DNA of 13,939 nucleotides from Zygnema cylindricum (Eukaryota; Streptophyta; Zygnematophyceae; Zygnematales; Zygnemataceae). The translations under genes were made by a program, and so were the position numbers. Under the pieces are notes generated by a model. That model saw only the letters and a program-made list of their open reading frames with translations. It was not told the DNA's origin and ran no database searches. Positions 1-8,400 of the stretch are shown here, piece by piece. The DNA is taken from the NCBI GenBank assembly GCA_037447655.1, contig JBBHKE010001609.1, forward strand, positions 1 through 13,939. The letters run 5' to 3'. Position 1 is the stretch's first letter; every line of letters begins with the position of its first letter.

Positions 1-824
1 AGAAAAAAAAAAAAAAAAAAAAAAGGGAGTCCACTGGAACTCCGTACGGTAATAGACATGAAAAACGCGCATGGAGAGAAACCTGACGACCCAAAACGAC
101 AAAAAAAGATTGACTAAATCAGTCCTAAAAATTACAAACTTCTAAAAAAAACAGCTGAGACTTCAGATCTCCATACATATCGATACATATCGAACCAGCG
201 AGTCAAAATACTTTGAGAACATCATTAGACTCCAACTGTCAAAGCGGTTTTAACGGAAATCCGAAAGCGACAAAATAGTCGAGCACTGGCATCATTTCGC
301 GACCACTGTGACAGTTGTAACGCGAACTTGTTGAAGCGAAAACAACAAAAACAACGGAAGCCTTCAAAACGAGGAGAGGGTAGAAAATGGAGGATGTTAG
401 GTTCTTTGCAAAACGGCGTCTCAGTTATGTTGAGCGCCGTAATATAAGCTATTTAGTTAGCGTGTGATTTGTGTGGCGTGAAGTGATTAGTTTAGTTTTT
501 ATATAGTTTGGTTTGATTTTGCGTGCGTAGTACTTTAGATTTTGTACGGCGATCGTATGTTTTGTTTGGTACTGTACTTTATGCTGTTTCGATAGTACCA
601 CAGCTTGATTGGTTTGTCTGCGTACTTTTGTACGACGAAAAGATAGATGTACTTGTTTGTTTCGTGTGAGGGAGTATTTTAGGACAATCGTTTTGGACAA
701 GTTATCTTTGTAGGGAAAACTTGGTGAAATATGTTTGTCTTTGCCAGATGTCTTCTCCTTGCTGTCTCTTGCTTCCGCATCATATTCTATCTCTCTTCTA
801 TCCTTGTGTGTATGGATCCTTACA
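1..824. other. No gene seen; A tract and low-information sequence
   Basis: An A run occupies 3-24. Bases 25-824 hold no convincing open frame on either strand. One isolated copy of the 19-bp minisatellite unit lies at 371-390, and a small hairpin at 413-440. The stretch 440-740 is T/G-rich on the plus strand; long minus-strand frames across it look compositional. Confidence 0.6.
413..440. repeat. Small GC-rich hairpin
   Basis: ACGGCG-T-CTCA (413-423) pairs with TGAGCGCCGT (431-440), ten base pairs with one bulged T and a seven-nucleotide loop. It stands out in an A/T-rich context; no T run follows. Confidence 0.5.
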
Positions 825-950
825 GAGGAGAGGGTAGAAAATGGAGGAGAGGGTAGAAAGTGGAGGAGAGGGTAGAAAAGGGAGGAGAGGGTAGAAAATG
901 GAGGAGAGGGTAGAAAAGGGAGGAGAGGGTTGAAAATGGAGGAGAGAGGG
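825..950. repeat. 19-bp minisatellite GAGGAGAGGGTAGAAAATG
   Basis: Six units start at 825, 844, 863, 882, 901 and 920, with a partial one at 939. Only one or two bases vary per unit. Purines dominate the plus strand and the purine-rich tract continues to about 1120. Long minus-strand frames over it (Phe-Leu-Pro-Ser repeats) are translations of the repeat. Confidence 0.95.
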
Positions 951-1235
951 ACAAGGGAATAGAGAGGAGCATAGAGAGGTGAGAAAGTCGAAAGGAGAAA
1001 GTAATGAAATGAAAGGCAGAAGAAATGAGGAAGGGAGGGGAGAGAGAATGACAAAGGAGAGAGAGAAAAGGAAGAAAGAGAGAACGTAGAAAGGAGGAGG
1101 GGAGTTGCTTTGACAAAAAAAACAGAAAAGTATGGAAGGAAGGAATGGAGAGAATGAAAGAGGAAAACCAAAGCTTGAGAAAGGTTTAGAGCCACTCGTT
1201 TTTGACCACTTTCGGAGCGATGGTCTCTTATGTAC

Positions 1236-1249
1236 ATGCCACGTGGCAT
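1236..1249. promoter_or_regulatory. Palindromic G-box
   Basis: ATGCCACGTGGCAT is a perfect 14-bp palindrome centred on CACGTG, the extended plant bZIP/bHLH G-box form GCCACGTGGC. No transcription unit could be assigned beside it, so a regulatory role is only possible. Confidence 0.35.
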
Positions 1250-1567
1250 TTTTGAATTATAGTTTTTGTTTTGGCGGTGTGCATGTGGCAGTATTTCAGG
1301 GAGGGTGTTTCTAAAGTCACGTTGTATAGGGAGGCAGAGGGAAGTGAAACTGACGGTCTCTCTCTTTCTCTCCCTACATATCTGTGTCCGCGATTTTTTC
1401 CGTTGTAAATTTCTTGTTTCTCACTTTTTCACACCATTCTTCGTGTGTTCCCTCAGTAATGCAATTCATTCTGCTGCTTCATTCCACAAGTTTGGGGTGA
1501 GTACACATGTGAGGTTCAAGGGAAATGTGAGCCGGCCAACGTCCGAACCTGGTGTTAGATTTCCTTA

Positions 1568-1775
1568 AAATCCGGGATTCGGCATTTCCGTGAAATCCGG
1601 GATTCGGCATGTCCCATACTGGCAAAATTGAGCTGGGATTCGGCATTTCCGTGAAATTCAGGATAGGATTCGGTATTTCAATGAAATCCGGGATTCGGCA
1701 TGTCCCATACTACGGAAAATTGAGCCGGGATTTGGCATTTCCGTAAAATCCGGGATTCGGCATGTCCAATACTGA
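1568..1775. repeat. GGGATTCGGC higher-order repeat
   Basis: The core GGGATTCGGC (variants GGGATTTGGC, AGGATTCGGT) occurs at about 1573, 1599, 1635, 1664, 1690, 1726 and 1751. Copies alternate between a CATTTCCGTGAAATCC follow-on and a CATGTCCCATACT follow-on plus AAAATTGAGCC. This gives a higher-order period near 70-90 bp with about two and a half repeats. Confidence 0.85.
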
Positions 1776-1792
1776 AAATTTAGCCGGTCAAA

Positions 1793-1850
1793 GCTCGAAC
1801 CTGAGACTTTTAACAACTGTCATCGTACTAACCACTGTGCCACCAGCTCG
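1793..1850 (-). mobile_element. tRNA-derived SINE-like head, module 1
   Basis: On the minus strand an A-box-like TGGCACAGTGGTTAG (within 1846-1825) is followed about 30 nt later by a B-box-like AGGTTCGAGC (1802-1793). This is the internal RNA polymerase III promoter layout of tRNA-derived SINEs. The arms do not fold as an acceptor stem, so it is not a functional tRNA gene. Confidence 0.5.
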
Positions 1851-1901
1851 ACGTAGGACTTGACGGGTGCGGCTTCGAGTATGGTATTACCATATTCTAC
1901 C

Positions 1902-1990
1902 CCGTATTGAACCGGCTCTCACGTGCCAATCCAACACCTAGTACCTCTGAATAAAGCCTTCAGGGCCCTAACCGCTGCGCGACCAGCCCA
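1902..1990 (-). mobile_element. tRNA-derived SINE-like head, module 2
   Basis: The minus strand shows CTGGTCGCGCAGCGGTTAGG (about 1987-1968; A-box-like), then GCCGGTTCAATACG (about 1915-1902; B-box-like). A-to-B spacing of some 50 nt suits a tRNA-derived promoter. The head motif GCGCAGCGGTTAG parallels GGCACAGTGGTTAG of module 1, so the two are probably related copies. Confidence 0.45.
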
Positions 1991-2275
1991 CATGTCCAAC
2001 TTGGCGGATTCTTTCTTATTTATATTATTTATTATTCCAAGTTCTTTCTTATTTATTCCAATTGTGGGCATGACCGAATCCCGGTATTAAAGGTATTTCT
2101 TGCCTAAGTCAATGCGTTTCCATTTCTATGTTTTTGTATTGCACAAACGCCTATCTCACTCTAACATTCTATTTTCAAAACGGAGTATCTCATTTTCCCT
2201 CTCCGGCTTCTCACCGTTTCTCCTCTTTGTGTGGTCTCCGTCCCATTTTCGCTCCGTGCCGCACACTTTTTCTCA

Positions 2276-2740
2276 TTTTCATTACAATTCCATACAAATC
2301 AGTGCAATTCTGTACAATTTTGTATAATTTCTAAATTCCCCACAATTCCAGACTCTCAATTTTCCACAATTTTCCAATTCATAACTTTCCGTACCAGCCT
2401 GATGTATAATTCTGTATAAGATTTCTTGCAACTCCCCACATGTTCACACCTTTCCCTGCAATCTCTGTCCAGTTACCAGTTCCATACCTTTCCCCGCCAT
2501 GCTGTCCAATTCTGTACCATTCCCCACTACCCCGTTTCAATCCATACCAATCCATACAATTTCATATAATTCCATATAGTTCCATTCAACTCCGGACAAT
2601 TTCCTTCGTTTCCCCACAATTTCCGCCAATTCCGTACAATTCTCTACAATCCTGTCCTACTCTGCGCAGTTCCATACATTTCCCCACCATTCCGTCTAAT
2701 TCTCTACATTTTTAAAATTTTGTGCATTTCCGTACAACAG
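2276..2740. repeat. Degenerate field of ~10-11-nt TCCNTACAAT-type units
   Basis: Words such as TCCATACAAT, TCTGTACAAT, TCCGTACAAT, TTCCCCACAATT recur dozens of times with spacing near 10-12 nt and heavy divergence. The plus strand is almost free of G. Short frames here translate the repeat (NSVQF, YNFV-like) and carry no domain signal. The field ends at the broken expansin exon. Confidence 0.7.
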
Positions 2741-2756
2741 GAATTCCGTACCAAAG

Positions 2757-2868
2757 CTGGAGCATGTGCGTACGACCCCCTACTCACCTCTTCCTATGGA
2801 GACTTTGTGGCAGCCGGAAGACCCACCCCCTTTTTCAAAATAGGGGGGGATGTGGAGGCCATTATGAT
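2757..2868 (+). pseudogene. Orphan expansin DPBB exon, frameshifted
   Basis: The frame before the G7 run (2843-2849) reads AGACAYDPLL, TSSYGDFVAAGRPTPFFKIGG. After the run, another frame continues GCGGHYD and meets a gt (2869, gtacgg). Together this is the expansin block G-x-C-x-Y ... F-V-A-A-G ... F-F-K-x-G-x-G-C-G-x-x-Y. Exon 2 of the intact gene has the same block and also ends right after CYE in phase 0. An aag|CT acceptor at 2755-2756 gives the same starting phase (CT GGA versus CC GGA), and one lost G explains the length. A better-looking acceptor is acaacag|GAATTC at 2739-2740. The Cys normally before Tyr is His here. No exon 1 or exon 3 partner was found nearby. It resembles a different expansin paralogue, in the opposite orientation to the intact gene. 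Confidence 0.6.
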
Positions 2869-2880
2869 GTACGGACTAAA

Positions 2881-4141
2881 AATAAATAAGCAAACGAATG
2901 AAAGAATGTTCTTCTTGTTTAATTTATAAAAGGGGGAGAGAGATGGAGAGAGGGAGAGAGGGCGAGGGAGAGGGATGAGAGAGAGAGATAGGGAAGGGGA
3001 GAGTTAGAACGAGCTTAAGTATTGAAAATCAGTTTTTTTCCTTCATAGAAGGCGTACTTTAATTTACGAGGGTCTCAAGTTCACTTTCATGTGAACATGT
3101 GCATGCTGTAGACTAGCGACACATTTGTGACAGGTGTCATCATACGATTGAACCACAATGCATACGTATATTCTTCAGTGCAGGATGTCAAAGGCATTGA
3201 AACACATCATTCAAACATCTTCAATCGAACAATCCGTACATAAAGCAATTTCGGAGAGCAGAATAGACAGCTCTTAGACTTTAGTACTTTGTTGCTTTAT
3301 TTATGAAAGTTCAAACATTTGTACTTTTACAATGGATTAATATAAAAGCTAAGAGCTTCTACCAATCTGTTTTTTTCTATCTCTCACGATTGCTACATTT
3401 CTCTCCCTATTCTACTTTCTTCTATCTCTACACTCTTGTGATAGTAGAAGGTAAGGGCATGGTGGGCAAAAGAGAGAGAAATTGGAGAATTTTGCCCAAC
3501 TGTTGGCAAGATATATTGTCAAAAATAATCTCTGGCTCCCTTCCCACTCTTCTCTTTCTTTGCCTCTCTATTCCTCTCCCTCCCTCTCTCTTTCAGTTCC
3601 CTCCCCTCTCCGCCCTTTCTCCCCTAGCTCTCCATCCATCTCTCTGCCCTCTCATTCCCCTCTCAAAAAAATAATTGAATTGATTTTTATTTTTGAACGG
3701 TTTGAGTTATGTGCATTTTTTTATCTTAGATTTTATTCCTGTTATGAAATTTTACCAAAAAAAAAAAAGACATTCACAAATATATAATCGACAATATATG
3801 CCTTGTTGGTAGGTGAGGCCATTAATATGAAAAAAGAAAGTTGCAAAAAGAAAAAGGAAGGAGGGGGAGAGTGAGAGTGAGAGGGAGGGAAAGAGAGTGT
3901 GAAAAAAATATTTTTGCAAGAAGACAAATTTAAAGGCAAAATAAAAAAAACGAGAGATGAGAACAAATGAGAACAAGACAAAAGTGGTTTTGTTAAAGTG
4001 TTTCCTTGAAAGGGTCTATATAACATGTCATACAAGAAAAAGAACAAAAGAGAGAACCCTGAAGGAAAAACCTAAAATAGAGTGGATATAAAAAAGGTAA
4101 CCGACTACTAAAGGATAGGCTGGTTGCCGTTTGACAAGACC

Positions 4142-4193
<52 letters not shown>

Positions 4194-4440
4194 TTCCATC
4201 CCCCTCTCCCTTTACCTCTCCCCTTCTCTTTCCCTCTCCCTCTCTATCTTCCCCTCCTGTAGAGAGGTGACCAAAAAGGACAAAATGAACAGCATAATAT
4301 CCTACAACCAAAAAGTTACAAAACTAAAAATAAAAATAAATAAAAGCTATAAAGAAACAAAATGGGTAGACAGGAACCAACAAATACTGCCGAATTTTAG
4401 AATTCCTACAGGACCTTCCAAATAAATTTGTTCCCAAATT
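2881..4440. other. Intergenic, low complexity; no gene seen
   Basis: GA-rich at 2930-3003, CT-rich at 3540-3665, A-rich at 3757-3769, purine-rich at 3835-3905, CT-rich at 4139-4256 with (CT)n runs. Open frames such as those near 3303-3787 and 3742-4311 are Ser/Leu/Pro- or Arg/Glu-rich products of these tracts. The end nearest the expansin gene (4320-4480) probably contains its 3' flank. Confidence 0.6.
4139..4180. repeat. (CT)n microsatellite with short interruptions
   Basis: The plus strand is CTCTCTCT with a few TTT and CCC interruptions, continuing as a pyrimidine tract to 4256. It lies about 240 nt beyond the expansin 3' end. Confidence 0.85.
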
Positions 4441-4462
4441 TATAAATTTGAAAATTTGAAAA

Positions 4463-4468
4463 TTTATT
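4463..4468 (-). terminator. Polyadenylation signal AATAAA of the expansin gene
   Basis: On the minus strand AATAAA lies 28 nt past the stop codon, in an A/T-rich 3' region. Sixteen A residues directly follow the TAG (4495-4480), so the 3' UTR begins with an A tract. The pyrimidine-poor AT-rich stretch down to about 4320 is compatible with a cleavage zone. Exact cleavage cannot be read from the sequence. Confidence 0.45.
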
Positions 4469-4495
4469 TGTTCAATTTGTTTTTTTTTTTTTTTT

Positions 4496-4791
4496 CTATG
4501 ATTGACTCAAAATAATAAAAGTCACTTCTCCTTCAGTACTGGAATATACCAAATCTGCGGAATCCCCGACTGACAAAGGAAAAGCATAACTTCTAAAAGT
4601 ATATTTGTTTTCGGGTAATAGAACAAGATTATACGAAATGAACTGTTTTACATTTTGCGCTTTGAAAACTACCGAATTAATTGGTTCCGTACCGATATTT
4701 TTGAAAGAAGCCCTGTAAAGATACATATTTCTGTTTCGTTCGACCCAATTTGTGACTAGTTTTTGCGAAATTTGTATGTTTTGGTCCACAT
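4496..4791 (-). CDS. Exon 7: CBM49-like cellulose-binding domain, terminal exon
   Basis: Acceptor gattttcag|AT. The AT completes the Asp codon begun in exon 6. The frame runs 97 codons to TAG at 4498-4496. No ATG precedes Met343, well inside the domain, so this is unlikely to be a separate gene. The order of features fits the CBM49 beta-sandwich of class C GH9 endoglucanases: an initial IQISQK strand, T-N-W336, the Y-x-Y-x-x-x-x-x-N strand, the PI turn, then VGDSADLVY followed by a final V-T-F strand. Tyr374 and Tyr389 sit in the loop region where family members I recall carry a second Trp. The assignment rests on motif pattern, not a database search. Confidence 0.75.
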
Positions 4792-5365
4792 CTGAAAATC
4801 AAAACGAATAACACGGAAAAAAAAAAAACACGAAAAAAGGGAAAAAAAAAAAAAAAAAAAAAAAAAACAAAGAAACGTAGTGAGTAAAATCGTTCAGCTC
4901 GAACCTTTTCAAATTTATTCTACTCCTAATCGCTAAATTTACTCAATTTTTTGTGAATTATCAAATGATGACTTATTTGGATTTTTATTTTAATATTCTT
5001 ATAAGTGCTTGACTTTTTTTTTCCTTAATTTATTGCTTTATTATTTCTTTCAGAAATTGGCTCTTTGGGAGAAATAGAAGGTTTGACATTTTTAAAATTT
5101 TTTAACCAGGTTGAAATTTCTTAACACGTTCTTTCTTCTTTCTTCTTTCGTTCGAGGGTGATAGAGTGGGAGTGGGATAACGAGAGGGAGTGGGCTAGAA
5201 AAAGCGAGAGGGAGGGAGGGGGAGAAAAGGAGCGTATAGAGAAGGGGAGAGAGAGAGTGGGAGAGCAAGAGAGCAAGAGAAGGAGGCGGAGAGAGAGAAA
5301 GTGAGAGGGAGGACAGAGGAGACGAGAGAGACAGGGAGGGAGAAGGGGGAAGAGAGAGGGGTAAG

Positions 5366-5460
<95 letters not shown>

Positions 5461-8400
5461 CCTTTGGAGGACTTGTCGGGGGACTCTGCTGATTGGGAGG
5501 GTTTCTCAAAATGTTGCCTTGTGGAAAGGGAGGTTTTAACATTTGGGGTTTTGGAGATTGTGCTTTTGGAGGTTGTGGTTTAGGGAATTTTCGAGGTGGC
5601 TTTGTAAGAGGTGGTCTATTTTTGGGGTCGAATTGTGCCCCGCAATCGTATGTAGTTGTGTAATCATAAGTCTCCGGTAGTTTGTTGGGACATGTGATCA
5701 TTTCACCTGTAAAATAAACAATTAAACAAAAATGGAATAACGGATTATTTTTACGGACTTTTTTTACGGATTTTGTCAAAACATTGGTACATTGAACATC
5801 TAAACTTTTTGTTTTCCTTTAATTTGGGGCATTTTTTTTGTCTATTTTTGATGGACGGAATTCCCCCAAATATTAACTTCCTACGTTGTTAGTATATGGA
5901 TAAGTACAACATCTGTAATATTAAGGTTAAAAACGAGTTCAGCGAAGGCTTACGGAATAACCTGAAATTTTATAATTTTAGGCTGTTCAGAAAAAGAAAG
6001 ATGCATTCCATTGAAAATAGAACACACAAAATAGAATCGAAAATGTCCCAAAAAAAATCACTGTACTTTCGAAAGCTTAATGGATAAACGTACCAGACAC
6101 TTCGTAGAATTCTTTTCTTAACCATTTTGATGTGGTTTTTTCATATATTTTCTTGCAATTGTTGTAAAAAGGAAAAAAACAATAAAAGCGGTACCGATAG
6201 ACTAAACCTCTTTCATTTTGTTTTTCAAATTGAGAAACAGTTAACAAAACGTAAAACATACAGTACGAAAAATGCACTCGTTTAGTTTTTGAAAGAAAAT
6301 TCTTCTCTCTTATATTTCAAATTATATATATATATATATATATAATATTTAAAGGGTAGAAAAATTGTACTCACTTGTATTTTTATTCTCCAATCTAATA
6401 GTGAAAGGACCTTTGAACGATCCTTTTGCCGGATGAATTTCAAATGGCGCACCCCAATCAGTGTGGTTCATCGGTAGAAAAACATCGGAATCTGACTGAA
6501 AGATTCAAAGAAAATAAAGGAAAATGTTAGGGACGATGGATTTATCGCTTCCGAGAGAAAAAAATAAATAAAATGAAAAGTGCCTCTCCTACGACTTTCA
6601 CGACAGTGTTAAGAAAAATATAAAAACTACACACATAAGTCAAAACAGATAGATGATAAACAAATGATTTCACAAATGAATAAACAATAAATATAAGTGA
6701 CTAATTAACAAAATAATATAACTCTTTATGACGGGAACTTTCGACGTCGCGTGACACAATGCCATAAATGCGAGAAAACCACAAAAACTTTCCGGATTAG
6801 AACAGAAGTAAACGAAAAAACAACAGAAAAACGTTCGAAAAACGAAGTAAATGTTTTAAAAAAGGAGAAAAACACGTACAGTTTGGATACTGACGTGGGT
6901 GATGATTCCGGGGCCTCCCACATCTCGCGGGAGGAGGCCTATCCAATACGGGTTGCTCCCTTTTTTGAACGAGAGCCGCACATTTCTCCTCGGGTAGCTG
7001 CAGTCCACTCTGCATGACGTCAGCAGACACAAAAGATGATGTCAGCGAACTAAAAAGATGGCGTCAGCGAATGAAAAAGATGGTGTCAGAGGACAAAAAA
7101 GAAGACGTCAGCAAAGAAGGAAAGTGGCGATAGAGAACTATTAAGATGGCGCCAACGAGGGACAAAGGTGACATCAGCGAATGATGACGATGACATCAGC
7201 GAGAAAGGAAGACGACGATGAACAGTGCAGCAAAAAAAATAAAAAACAAAAGAAGAAGAGAACTAATAAATAAAAGAAGAAACTAATTAAAAGAAAAAAT
7301 AAATAAAAGAAGAAAATTAATTAAAAGAGACTAAATGTGAAGTCACGTCTTGTCAGCAAGTGATGAAGTTGACATCGGCAACCAAGGAAGATGATGGAAG
7401 CAAATGATGGAAATGACTTCATCAAACCACGCAGCTGATGCAGCATACAAGGAAGAAGGTGTCAGCATCTAATGAAGATGAAAGAAAAAAACAACGAAGG
7501 TGAAGTCAGCAAAAGAATAAAGATGATGAAGAAAAACTAGATGTAAAGCCATGTACGGACCTCCTATAGAAAAGTTGCTCGAAGTAATTTGGGAAATCCG
7601 CCTCCCTTCCCTTAACCGCCATGGATTTGAATGCCTCTTTTGTCATATCAAAGTGTATGTTACCCTCTCCACACCAATTCGGGTTTCCTCCTCCGGGACA
7701 GAAATCCGTCACCGTCACGGTCACGGGTTTTCCTGAACACAGGAGACTGCTTGTGCACATCACCTGCCCGAAAAAAAAAAGTGAGGGAAAAATAATGACA
7801 ATAACATGGATCAGCAAAAAGGAAGAGGTGAAAAGGTTGCGTTTTTACAATCCTGAACATCTTCAAAAATAAATAACCTATAATACCCCGAAAAAACCAG
7901 AAAAAATCGAAGAAAAAACTACCATAACAACCAAGAAACGTTACCAAACAAATGCAAGTGAAATATATTATATTACTGTTGCTTACATTTGTTAAACATT
8001 ATTTATTATTGTCATTTACCTCGTAACATGCCCCACAGCCCCTCCCACGCTGGTAGAGTTCATAGCTGACAGCTGTCGCCATGTGCCCATAGGCCGTCGC
8101 TGCGAGAGCTCCATAGTCGCAATTTCCGGCTGACACAAAATATACTTTTTTTTTTTTGTAAGTCAACGTTTAATTAAAATTGATCACATTATTCGTTCGT
8201 GTATTACATTGTTAGCAAGTGGGATTCAGTATTTTTTAAGAGATGATATATCTCTGGAGTTGTTCACAAAAAAATCTATGAACTTTCCATCGTTAGCTGG
8301 TGGAGTTGACCATAATTTCATGTGCTGTGAAAGATATTATTTGCTAGATCCTTATGTTGGATATGGAAGAATAGGAATCATTATTTGACGCCAATAATGT

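Larger units (their letters stand above)
1563..2097. mobile_element. Composite non-autonomous element with inverted ends and tRNA-like modules
   Basis: The left end TTAAAATCCGGGATTCGGCA and the right end read on the minus strand (TTTAATACCGGGATTCGGTC) form roughly 20-bp inverted termini. Inside, from left to right, are a GGGATTCGGC repeat array and two tRNA-like promoter modules on the minus strand. No coding capacity is visible. It could be one SINE-like/MITE composite, or two SINE-like insertions with a shared tail repeat. No clear target-site duplication was seen. Confidence 0.45.

Noticed and set aside
449-1249. 266-codon minus-strand frame
   Set aside because: Mostly the translation of the 19-bp minisatellite and purine tracts (Phe/Leu/Pro/Ser); the remainder has no domain signal.
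1777-1851. Genuine tRNA gene on the minus strand
   Set aside because: A- and B-box words are present but no acceptor stem or proper anticodon arm can be paired, so a SINE-like module is the better reading.
3303-4311. Several 67-123 codon frames on both strands
   Set aside because: They follow CT/GA tracts (Ser-Leu-Pro or Arg-Glu-Lys runs) and lack any recognisable domain or splice support.
5301-5492. Plus-strand Arg-Glu repeat frame
   Set aside because: It is the (GA)n microsatellite read on the other strand of the expansin gene.
6726-7030. Minus- and plus-strand frames around exon 4 read as separate genes
   Set aside because: The correct frame of exon 4 gives an expansin block; the other frames give Phe-rich or Lys-rich noise.
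7014-7530. CRISPR-like array
   Set aside because: Repeats are contiguous 22-bp units with no unique spacers, lie inside an intron of a eukaryotic gene, and have no cas genes nearby.
7551-7872. Plus-strand frames overlapping exon 3
   Set aside because: Antisense shadows of exon 3 and its flanking introns; no independent features.
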